Assembly (NCBI GenBank): GCA_964017195.1
Contig: OZ024895.1
Location: forward strand, 30,115,375 to 30,179,374
Reading direction: 5' to 3'
DNA: 64,000 nt
DNA from: Siderastrea radians
Lineage: Eukaryota > Cnidaria > Anthozoa > Scleractinia > Rhizangiidae
Shown here one piece after another: positions 34,947 to 46,565 of the stretch. The notes under the pieces were generated by a model. That model was not told the origin of the DNA, did not search any database, and was given only the letters and a program-made list of their open reading frames with translations. Each line of letters starts with the position of its first letter. The stretch's first letter is position 1. Made by a program: the position numbers and the translations under genes.

Positions 34947-37087
34947 GATCTCACCTTGCCAACGCCGCAGTCCACGACAAATGGTCAACAAAAATTAAAA
35001 CGCCAGAAATTTGATACGTTTTGTTGCCTGCTTTAAGCTCACTAAGAGGCGCTGAAACAAGCGTTAAAACAATTGCATTGTCATGCAGACCTTCATATCA
35101 CTAGCAGTGGGCAAGTAAATGAGCGATTATTTACCATGAAAACTTGTATTAGAGACAAAACAACTAAAATAAAATTCAAGAGTATTATGTCACTTCTACG
35201 CGAATTTCATGTAATTTCAGTAAAGGCAACTTTAAATCATATAATCACCTCCTTAAACAATCAATCGTATGCTTTGCATGCCATACAAGTAACTTACTCA
35301 TTTTAGGCGTACAGTGCAATTTGAAGCAATAAAACACAACAACATTTTATTTCATGCGCTCTTTTTTGCCGGCTTTTGGGTTCTTTATTTGTATTATAAT
35401 TAGCAGTATTATTATAGTTTTGTACAGGATACTTATTGTCGTTAACCAAGCGTGAAACAGAACGCAAGAAAACAAGAGAAAACAAAAGTAACAGTCCCTT
35501 GTGCGATTTCCGCTGTGTTGTACAAAAAAGCAGAATCCAAGATATTATTTCGCACAGAACCTATTCAAAATGCCTTTAAATGCATCTGTTCAAACAACTT
35601 TAACATTTTCAGTATTTTTCTCTCATAAGGTAACGCAAAAATCAAGCTAATGGTGGCTAGCATAACAAAATGGCTTTGCATCATTCTGTAAAAGTTCGTT
35701 TGGTCGTGAACAGGTTCCCGTCTTATTTGCTGTATGACTGTTAATAAGAACGCTCCCACTGTGTTGCTATTGCTTCATTTTGCCTTCTAAATAGTTTTTC
35801 GGAAAAAAAAAAACACTTTGAAAAAGCTGTATTTCTGCTCTGTCTTCTTCAATTCAACTATGCTTGGCAGAAATTCATGAATAAGGCATTCGGTTACCGA
35901 AATTAATAAAATAAAAAAAACTGCAATTTGAGACAATCACTATTTTCCTGATCACATTGCGTTCTTGTAGCACTTGTGTCTTTGACTATACTTTGGGATG
36001 ACTGCAGATAAATAAGGCACAGATACATAAAAAAAGACACAACCGCCACTACCTTTCTTTCAAAAACTGCTGGCATGTTTTACTATTCTGTAGATGCGAA
36101 AGTTTGTTGCATACATTTACTAGCAGTTGCCATCTATTCGCACTCACACTTGCTATCTATTTACACCGTTTTCTCAACATTAAAGTGCTTTGTTTGTATT
36201 TTTTTCGTTTTAACATCACACGTGTTTCCTAAGATCAATCGACAATGCGCAATTTTTGTTGTCTTCTTCAGAAAACGACGCAAAGTGAAAAATAGAAAGC
36301 AGATTGTGACGTCGCGAAACTGTTCAAAATATGACTAAAGCCGAGTATATATATTTAAACTACGAATAATTATAAGTACTCTACAATATTTGATTGACAA
36401 AAGTAGAAAGCAAAAAAAATGTTTCAGTTTCAGTTGCACAAGAACGAATTTTCAGAAGCACGCATCTAAAAAAAAACCTGAAGTAAAGGCAATATCCTTG
36501 CACAGTTTTATCTGGATTGTGACCATGTAAAGGAAGTGTAACCCTACATATAGCCGATCGACTGCAAATTGAAATATAATTCTACCGCATTTTTTTCGGT
36601 TTTACCAGGCGTGTACGCTTAAACGACTCATTAATTGCTACTGAAAGTTTTTTGCCTATTTTGAAACAGGAAAATTTTTTCAAGCATATTTCTTTCTCAA
36701 TTGTGTTTCTGTTTTAGTTGATGGTAGGTTGAAACTCTTGTTCGTTTAATATTGAATTTACAGTACTGTTATTACCAAGTCCCTGGTATTGCGTTAGTAG
36801 GAGTAAAACGAATTGAATAACGTCACCCTTTTTATAACAGAGTTTTTTGCGTTTAATTAGACAGATCTAGAAGACACTTCTTTTAAGGGGAAAAATCAAC
36901 TCTGGATTAGTTTCAAAAATATTTACAAAGGCACAAGGCATAGAGATTATATTTAAGGACAACTTTTCATTTTAGTTGCTAAACAAAAATGGAAGTTTTA
37001 ATAGCATGAAAATCGGTGTGCCCAGAAGGTCTGAATTCTCACATCGTACTAGACGTTTTATGAGGTGGAAAGTCCACCGAGGTAGTT

Positions 37088-37603
37088 TTAAGAGCAGTTG
37101 GGTGGACGCATTAAATCCAAACAACTTTCTGATGTGTGGGCGTAGGATGCAATACTTGCACTTCCTAAGAAACAATTTTGTCAAAAAAGTAAGAGGATTT
37201 AGGTTTTAGGTAATCATGTTCCGTTAAGTGCTTAGATTTTTTTCTCATCTAGGAAATATAACATGCAATCCTCGCTTAACCAGATAGAGCATTGATTGTG
37301 CATGAAAATTTATGTGAATACGTGCCATTGTCATAAACATTATCACCTTAAATTTACCTTAGGCTCTCTGAAAGCCAAAAGAGGGAGAAACTTTTTAAAT
37401 AGTACTTTTCTGTAGGTTTCTGTGAGCAACAACACGCCTTGAATCATCGGTAATCAATCACGATTAGTGCATTACAAACAAGCAACTAAAGAGGTGTATT
37501 GACATACAACGACCGCAAGGAGTAGAAAGCACCTGCTATCAGCTCCTGTCTTGAAAACGAGGATCGTGGTTACAGCGAAGAAATAAAAAACCTTGGAAGT
37601 CAT
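37088..37603 (-). CDS. Small secreted peptide gene, copy 4
   Basis: Exon 1 is 37537-37603 (MTSKVFYFFAVTTILVFKTG, AD). The donor has changed from G|GTAGGT to A|GCAGGT, so splicing would need a GC-AG intron or a shifted AG|GTGCTT donor four bases on. Exon 2 is 37088-37164 after GTTTCTTAG and encodes SASIASYAHTSESCLDLMRP, PNCS and TAA. The intron of 372 bp is among the shortest of the array. The core peptide is identical to copy 3 except at one residue in the linker. The 3' polyadenylation motif is weaker here than in copies 3, 6 and 7 (AATATA instead of AATAAA). Confidence 0.5.
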
Positions 37604-39794
37604 GATTTCACCTTGCTAACGCCGCCGTCCACGACAAATAGTCAACAAACATTCATGCGCCAACGCCAACGATTTGTTGTCTGCTTAGCTCGATGCAGGG
37701 TGCAGAAAAAAGCAATGAAACAGTTGCACTGTCATGCAGACCTTCATATCAGTAGCGGTTATTAAATAAATGAGTGATTATTTACCACGAAAACTTGAAA
37801 TAGAAAGGAAAACAAATAAAATTCAAGAGTAATATGTCACTTCTATGCGAATTTCATTTAATTTCAGTAAGTTAAGACTGGTTAATCATGTAAACTATCA
37901 TGTTCTCAACATTTCAGCACTTTATTTGTATTATGATTAGTAGTATTTTCATTACAGTTTTGAACAGGATACTTATTGTCGTTTACCAAGCGTGAAACAG
38001 AATACAACAAAACAAAACAGACAAGAAAATAAGAGAAAACAAAAGAAACGGTCCCTTGTGCGATTTCCGCTGTGTTGTACAAAAAGCAGAATCCAAGATA
38101 TTACTTCATACAGAACCTACACAAAATGTCCTTAAACACATCTGTTCAAACAACATTAGGATTTGCAGCATTTGTCTCTCATAAAATAACGCAAAAATCT
38201 AGCTAATGGCGGCTAACATAATAAAATGGCCTTCCATCATTCTGCAAAAGTTGGTTTCGTCGTGAACAGGTGCCAGTCTAATTTGCTGTATGTCTGTCAT
38301 AGTTACTAAAAACGCTCCTACTGTGCTGCTATTGGTTCATGTTTCTAAACAATTCTTCAGGAAAAAGACCATTTGGAGAAGCTCTATTTCAGCATTGTCA
38401 TCTTCAATTCAACTATGCTTGGCAGAATAACTTTATCTTATGACATATAATGGATTTACATCATTCTTTGGTTCGTTTTCTCGTGAACAGGTTCCAGTGT
38501 AATTTGCTGATGACTGTCGTGGTTATTAAAAACGCTCCTACTGCGTTGCTATTGATTCATTTTGTTTTCTAAACAATTCTTCAGGAAAAAGACCATTTGG
38601 AAAAGCTCTATTTCTGCATTGTCATCTTGATTTCAACTATGCTTGAAATTCAGTAGTTCATGATTAAGGCATTCGGTTATCGAAATTAACATAATGAACC
38701 TTTTCCAGATGAATTTACTTGTATTTCTGCCAGAAATAAACAAATAAACGAAGACACTGCTTACAGTAATGCGTGAATTTCATCCGACTCCTTTAAAGTA
38801 GAGCAACAAAAAGCATAGAAGGACCGTAACGCGTTACGCACAGCAGCGTAACGAGAGTCGGTGTGATAGTTTTTTTTTCTTGTTTCTTTGTTTATAATTT
38901 CTTTTTTTAACCTTTAACTACTTAAGACGTACTTTGTTTGCGACTGTTTTGCCGAAATTTCGTAGGCGCACTAATTCTCACGCCTATAATACTGCCGGCA
39001 GGGTGTCACTAATCGGCAGATTGTGTAACTGCGAAACCTGCGGAACTTGTGGTACTCCAGGAGCTGAAGAACCTCTTACTCAATTAAATTTATTGCTGCA
39101 TTCATCACCTTATTAAAATGATTGCGACTAATGATTAATCCTTTGACCCGCAATCTTACAAACACGTACGATTTTGACTTGGCCTAGCCAGCCATTTTGA
39201 ATGGTTAATGACGTGCTCGATTGCTCAAGACGCGAGTCAAGGAAGTGTAACCCTACATATAACCGGCTTCAAATTGCCAAATTCTACTACATTTTTTTTT
39301 CGGTTTTACCAGGCGTGTACGCTTGAACGACTCATTGCCACTGAACGTTTTGTGCCTATTTTGAAACAGGAAAATTTTTTTCAAGCACGTTTCTCTCTTA
39401 ATTTTGTTTCTGTTTCAGTTGATGGTAGGTTGAAACTCTTGTTCTTTTAGTATTGAATTTACAGTATTGCAATTACCAAGTCCCTGGTACTGCGTTAGCA
39501 GGAGTAAAACGAATTGAAGAACGTGACTTTTTTATAGGAGGTTTTTCTTTTTTGGTTTTAATTAGACAGATCTAGAAGACGCTTTTTTAAGGAGAAATAA
39601 CCCAATAAACTCTGGATTAGTTTAAAAATTATTACAAAGACACAACGCATGGAGGTTTTATTTAACGATAAACTTTCATTTTAGTTGCTAAACTATAAGG
39701 GGAGTTTTAACAGCATGAAAATTGCTGAGCCGAGAAAGTCTGAGTTCTTACATCATATTACGTTTTATGAGTTGGAAACTTCATGCAGGTAGTT

Positions 39795-40357
39795 TTAAGA
39801 GCAGTTGGGTGGACGCATTAAAACCAAACAACTTTCTGATGTGTAGGCTAGGACGTAATACTTAGCACTACCTCAGAAACAACTTTATTAATAAAGTAAG
39901 ATGATTTAGGTTTTAGATAATTATGTTCCGTTAAGTGTTAAGCTTTCTTTTTATTTAGGAAATATATCATGTAATCCTCGCTTAGCCAAATAGAGCATTG
40001 ATTGTGCATGAAAATTTATGTGAATGCGTGCCGTTGTTAACTAGAGCAGACTCCGCAAGCAACCAGAAGGAAAGCTAATACACTACCTTTTATGATTTTT
40101 TAACGTGCACATTCAATTGTCTTATAGTCAACATTTGAAATATTTTCATTACGTTTTTCTGTGATGGAGTCTTCAAAATATATTTCCATATTTACTTTAA
40201 ATCATAGGGTAATCAATCATGATTAGTGCATCACAAACAAGAGAAAGAGGTGTATTGGCTTGCAAGGCTACAAGGAGAAGAAATAACCTACTATCAGCTC
40301 CTGTCTTGAAAACGAGGAACGTGGTTACAACAAAAAATGAAAGACCTTAGAAGTCAT
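39795..40357 (-). pseudogene. Secreted-peptide gene, copy 5 (frameshifted)
   Basis: Exon 1 (40292-40357) is one base shorter than the others because of a deletion in the FFA-coding region, which brings a stop into the signal peptide after MTSKVFHFLL. Exon 2 (about 39795-39870) also lacks one base in the linker, so TAG appears when read from the upstream acceptors. The core after ACATCAG is still open (SCLVLMRPPNCS, TAA). Two independent single-base losses make this a likely pseudogene unless they are assembly errors. Confidence 0.55.
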
Positions 40358-43300
40358 GATTTCACCTTGCTAACGCCGCAGTCCACAACAAGTGGTCAAC
40401 AAAAATTCACACGCTAAAAATTTGAAGCGTTTTGTTCCCTGCTTAGCTCACTGCACGGCGCAGAAACAAGCACTAAAACAATTGCTCTGTCATGCAGACT
40501 TCCATGTCAGTAGCGGTGGGCAAATAAATGAGGGATTACTTACCACGAAAACTTGCAGTAAGAAGAAAAAACTAAAATAAAATTCGGGATAAAATGTGAT
40601 TTCTATGCGAATTTTAATTAATTTCAATAAAAACAACTTAATAATGTAATAACTAAATCATATTATCGAACATATGCCATACAAGTAAACTGCAGTTCTT
40701 TTTAGGCCTGCAGTGCAATTTGAAGCAATAAAACACAACAACAATTTATTTCATGCGCCTTTTTTTCAACTTTCCGGTACTTTATTTGTGTTATAGATTA
40801 TTGTCGTTAACCAGGCGTGAAACAATACACAACAAAACAAGACAGACAAGAAAACAAGAAACACAAAAGTAACAGTCCCTTGTGCGATTTCTGCTGTGCT
40901 GTACAAAAAGCAGAATCCAACGGATATTGTTTAGTACAGAACCTACAGAAAAAGCCTTTAAACACGTCTGATTAAGCAACATTAGGATTTTCAGCAGTTT
41001 TCCTTATAGGGTAACGCAAAAATCTAGCTAATGGCGGCTACCATGATATAATGAATTTGCATCTTCTTTAGTTCGTTTGCTTGTGAACAAGTTCCGGTCT
41101 AATTTGCTGCATGACTGTCATAGTTATTAAAAACGCTCCTTCTGTTTTGCTATTGATTCCTTTTGGAAAGAAAATTCTCAGTTCAGGAAAAAGATCATTT
41201 AGAAAAGCTGTATTTGAGCATTGTCATCTTCAATTCAACTATGCTTTTCCAGATGGATTTACTTGTACTTCTACCAGAAATAAACGAAGACACTGCTTAC
41301 AGTCATGAGTGAATTTCATCTGACCTCTTCAAAAATATAGCAACAAAAACCAAAAGGAACCGTAACGCGTTTACCTTTTTTTGCCTTTTTTTTTTCTTTT
41401 CTTACATTTTATTTTTTTGGCGTATTATCATTTTTCTAACAAGAACGGCTAATTTTAAGCCTGGGCTGAGTCAGGACTTTGAGTATGAAAAGTTCTTACG
41501 TAAGATGTTCTTATAAAGTAAGTAAGAAACTTTATTTACGTGTCTATATACCATCTAGCCTGGCAAAAACCCACACTAATTTGGGGACAAAAACTAACTA
41601 GGTACTGAAAATAAAATTAAAATAAATCGAATAGTACTATAAAAATCTAATACTAATCATAGCAAGTTATACGTTATTTTTTTTATCATCACAGGCATAG
41701 TAAAATAGCAGTAGTATAGTATTTCAGACATAAACGCACACACAAAAAACTGCACTATATATATGTATTACTGTGTCCATAATTGTAATATTTGGGCTCA
41801 ATAAGATCGTACAATTAAGTCAAGATGTTATTGTCATCTTTTGTTTTACTAACATTTGCATGAAGAGCTCCCGTGAAAGGCCGTAGTTTCTCCAATCACA
41901 GCCTTTGTACCATCTTGGCATGTAGTAAACTAAATGGGCAATCAAACCCTAACCTCCTAATTATTATTATAATTTTCTTTTTAACACAAAAAAGAGAAGT
42001 GTATTTTTGCTGTTTTTTTTAAGACCAGATTTTTGGATTTTGTGAAGACATGGTGAGAGGCAATTTATTTAAATTCTCTAACTAGTTAGGAAGCTCTTTG
42101 ATTGCCAATGTTTTGCCACAATTTTGTTGGTGCATTTTCTGCTGGCAGGGTGTCACAAATCGGCAGATTGTGTAACTGCGAAACCTGCAGAAGGTGTGGT
42201 ACTCCGGGAGCTCAAGAACCCTTCCTCAACCAATTTTATTGCTGTCTTTTACATCATCACCTTTCGAAATAATTGCGACTATAAATGATTAATCCTATGA
42301 CTTACAATCTTACAAATTTGTACGATTTTAATAAGGCAGCCACTTTGAATGGTTCATGACGTGCTCGATTACTTAAGAAGCGAATCAAGTGTATGATGGA
42401 AAGGTTTACTGTTTAGCCATAATTGTCATAATAATCTGACACAAATGTTAAGTTAACTGTGACGCTGGCAGCAAAGTAGGGCAACTTAAAAAAGGGCAAC
42501 TTTAGTCTTTTTTACGAATCAACCCGTTTAAAGGAAAAGGAAGAGACTGCAGGTTTATTTTCCATTATTGCTTATAATAGATTATTTTATTTCTCGCATA
42601 CACGGAAAGCCGCGCACACTCGCGGTGGCTACAAAAGAATCATTCTTTATCAAGTGCAAAGTGCAGAAAAACATGTTTCATTGTCTTCGAAAAGAATGCA
42701 ACGTTCACCAAATGAACGCTTGTTAGAAGTATAATTATCTCCAGACATTTACTTTAGAATAAGTAGGATTTTACCACAAGAAACCCCAATGGGCATTTTA
42801 ACCGGCTGTTCTAGCCCGATCCATACCCAGGTTAACAAATGTTAGCGCGATCCCGTACACGTAAGAAAAACTGCAATTCTCTCTTTTTTTTCCTGATCAC
42901 TTTCCATTTTTGTAGCGCTAAAGTTTCTTTGACTATACTTTGGGATGACTGCAAGATAAATGAAGCAGATATGCATCAATTAAACACAGCCGCCAGTAAC
43001 ATTTTTTTAAGAAACTGCCGGCATGTTTTACTATTCAGTAGATTCGAAAGTTAGTTGAATACATTTACTAACAGTTGCCATCTATTCTCACTCACACTTG
43101 CTATCTATTTCCACTGATTTCTCAACATTAAAGTGCTTTTTTTGTATTTGTTTTCGTTTTAACATCCCATGTGTTTCCAAAGATCAACTGCCAATGCTCA
43201 ATTTTTGTCGTGCTCTTCAGAAAACGACACAAAGTGGAAAATAGAGAAAGCAAAAGCAGAAAGATTGTGAAGTCGCGAAACTGTTCAAAATATGACTAAA

Positions 43301-44010
43301 GCCGAGAATATATTTAAACTACCAATAAGTATTATAGCAATATTTGAGTGACAAAAGTAGAAAGCAAAAGATGTTTCAGTTTCAGTTGCCCAAGAACGAA
43401 TTTTCAGAGGCACGCATCTAAAAAGCCTTGAAGGTATCGCAACGTCCTTCCACAGTTTCATCTGGATTGCAATCATGTAAAGGAAGTGTAACCCTACATA
43501 TAACCGGCTTCAAATTGCCAAATTCTACTGCATTTTTTTTTTTCGGTTTTACCAGGCGTGTACGCTTAAACGACTCGTTGCTACTGAAAGTTTTGTGCCT
43601 GTTTTGAAACAGGAAAATTTTTTTAAGCATGTTTCTCTCTTAATTGCATGTGTTTCTGTTTCAATTGATGGTAGGTTGTATCTCTTGTTGGTTTAATATT
43701 GAATTTACTGTATTGCAATTACCAAGTCCCTGGTACTGCTTTAGTAAGGGTAAAAGGAATTGAATAACGTCACATTTTTGTAGAGCTTGTTTTGTGTTTA
43801 ATTAGACAAATCTAGAGGACACTTTTTTAAGGAGAAAAAAATAAACTCTGGATTAGTTTAAAAATAATTTACAAGGCACAAGGCATAGAGATTTTATTTA
43901 AGGACGACTTCAAAATGGAACTTTTAATGGCATGAAAATTGGTGAGCCGAGAATGTCTGACTTCTCACATCATACTAGGTTTTATGAGGTGGAAAGTTCA
44001 CAGGCAGTTT

Positions 44011-44759
44011 TTAAGAGCAGTTGGGTGGACGCATTAAATCCAAACAACTTTTTGATGTGTAGGCGTAGGATGCAATGCTTAGTCCTGCCTAAGAAACAAC
44101 TTTATTAATAAAGTAAGATGATTTAGGTTTTAGATAATTATGTTCCGTTAAGTGTTGATTTTTTATTTATTTAGGAAATATAACATGTAATCCTCGCTTA
44201 ACCAAATAGAGCATTGATTGTGCATGAAAATGTATGCGAATGCGTGCCGTTGTGATAAACATCATGACCTTAAAATTACCTTAGACTCTAGCAAAGCCAT
44301 AAATGGGGAGAATCTTTTAAATAGTCCATTTCTATAGGTTTCTGTGATCAACAACACGGCGTAATTTTCCATTTCTTTAATCAAAAGGGCTATTCAATTG
44401 TTACGTAACTTCAGGTCCAACGCAGTCTTAGGAATATTAACTAGAGCAGACTCTGCAAGCAACTAGAAGGAAAGCTAATACATTACCTTTTGTGATTTTT
44501 TAACGTGCACATTCAATTGTCTTTATAGTCAACATTTAAAATATTATAATCACGTTTTTCTGTGATGGAGTCTTCAAAATATATTTCCGTATTTACCTTA
44601 AATCATAGGTAGTCAATCATGATTAGTGCATCACAAGCAAGCAAAAGAGGTGTATCGGCATGTAAGGACTACAAGGAGAGGAAAGAACCTACCATCAGCT
44701 CCTGTCTTAAAAACGAGGAACGTGGTTACAGCAAAAAAATGAAAGACCTTAGAAGTCAT
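44011..44759 (-). CDS. Small secreted peptide gene, copy 6
   Basis: Exon 1 is 44693-44759 (MTSKVFHFFAVTTFLVFKTG, AD) with donor GATG|GTAGGT. Exon 2 is 44011-44084 after the GGCAG acceptor and encodes GLSIASYAYTSKSCLDLMRP, PNCS and TAA. This copy has lost the internal ACATCAG acceptor (now ACATCAA) but keeps GGCAG, which restores the frame despite the extra T shared with copies 2, 5 and 7. Predicted length is 46 residues. A plus-strand TTTATT at about 43896 marks a possible AATAAA for the minus-strand transcript. Confidence 0.55.
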
Positions 44760-46081
44760 GATTTCACCTTGCTAAGGCCGCAGTCCACAACAAGTGGTCA
44801 ACAAAAATTCACACGCTAGAAATGTGAAGCGTTTTGCCCCCTGCTTAGCTCACTGTACGGCGCAGAAACAAGCATTAAAACAATTGCACTGTCATGTAGA
44901 CTTCCAAGTCAGTAGCGGTGGGTAAATAAATGAGAGATCATTTACCATGAAAACTTGCAATAAGAAAGAAAACCAAAATAAATAAAATTCGTGAATAAAA
45001 TGTCACTTCTCCGAGAATTTTAATTAATTTCAATAAAAGCAAATTCATTATGTAATAACTTAATCATACAATCGAACATATGCCATACAAGTAGACTGCT
45101 CATTTTAGGCCTGCAGTGCAATTTAAAGCAATAAAACACAACAACAATTTATTTCATGTGCCTTTTTTTTAACTTTTCGGTACTTTATTTGTGTTATTAT
45201 TAGTATTTTTTATTTCAGTTTTGAACTGGATACTTGTTGTCGTTAACCTTTTTTTTTTTTCAACTTTTCGGTACTTTATTTGTGTTGTTATTAGTATTTT
45301 CATTTCAGGTTTGAACTGTCGTTAACCAAGCGTAAAACAGACCACAACACAACAAAACAGACAAGAAAACAGGAGAAAACAAAAGTAACAGTCCCTTGTG
45401 CGATTTCCGCCGTGTTGTACAAAAAGCAGAATCCAAGATGTTGTTTAATACAGAACCTACAGATAAAGCCTTTGAACACATCTTATTAGGCAACATTAGG
45501 GTCTTCAGCAGTTTTAATTCTCAAAGACATAAAGTATTACGCAAAAATCTAGCTAATGGCGGCTAGCATGATATAATGAATTTGCATCATTCTTTAATCG
45601 TTTACGCGGGAACAAGTTCCAGTTTAATTTGCTGTATGACTGTCATAGTTATTAAAAACGCTCCAACAGTGTTGCCATTGATTCATTTTGTTTTCCAGAA
45701 AATTCGTCAGAAAAAAGACCATTTATTTGAAAAAGCTGTATTTCAGCATTGTCATCTTCAATTCAACTATCTTTGGTAGAAATTCATAATCAGGGAGGAG
45801 TACAACAAATTGAATAACGTCACCTATTTAAATAAGAGCTTTTCTTTGCGTTTAATTAGACAGATCTAGAACACCCTTTTTTAAGGAAAAAAAACTCTGA
45901 ATTAGTTGAAAAATTATTGACAAAGGCACAAGCCATAGAGGTTTTATTTAAGGAAACTTTTCATTTTAGTCGCTAAACAAAAATGGAACTTTTAATATCA
46001 TGAAAATTGGCGGTGTGCCGAAAAGGTCTGAATTCTCACATCGTACTAGTTTTCATGAGATGTAAAGTTCATGCAGGTAGT

Positions 46082-46565
46082 TTAAGAGCAGTTGGATGGA
46101 CGTATTAAATCCAAACAACTTTCTGATGTGTAGGCGTAGGATGCAATGCTTAGCAGTGCCTAACAAACATTTTTGTTAATAGAGTAAGCTGATTTGGGTT
46201 TAATTTAATCATGTTCCGTTGAGTGTTAAGCTTTTTTTTTTTTTTTTTTCATTTTGGAAATATAGCATGTAATCCTCCCTTAACCAGGTGGAGCAGTGAT
46301 TGTGCTTGAAAATTTATGAGAATGCGTGCCGTTGTCATAAACATCATCACCTAGGTGTATTTTCTGGTTTTGCGTCTTAAAAATATGTTTACTAAACGCC
46401 TTGAATCATCGGTAATCAATCACGATTAGTGCATTACAAACAAGCAACTAAAGAGGTGTATTGACATGCGAGGGCTACAAGGAATAGAAAGCACCTACCA
46501 TCAGCTCCTGTCTTGAAAACGAGGATCGTGATTACAGCGAAGAAATAAATAACCTCGGAAGTCAT
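46082..46565 (-). CDS. Small secreted peptide gene, copy 7
   Basis: Exon 1 is 46499-46565 (MTSEVIYFFAVITILVFKTG, AD) with donor GATG|GTAGGT. In exon 2 the GGCAG acceptor has become GGCAC, and the TTAG acceptor would read another frame because of the extra T. Only the internal ACATCAG acceptor (exon 46082-46122) joins the signal peptide to the cysteine core, giving ESCLDLIRPSNCS and TAA, about 35 residues in total. Intron length is then 376 bp. If the cell uses only the upstream acceptor this copy is dead. Confidence 0.4.

Noticed and set aside
36972..37209. Overlapping ORFs on both strands at the exon 2 blocks (RWKVHRGSFKSSWVDALNPN on plus, KLFGFNAST-type on minus)
   Set aside because: They recur only because the exon 2 block is repeated. 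Start/stop positions and frames vary between copies, and the plus-strand frame has no signal peptide or splice partner. The minus-strand frame ending NCS is preferred.
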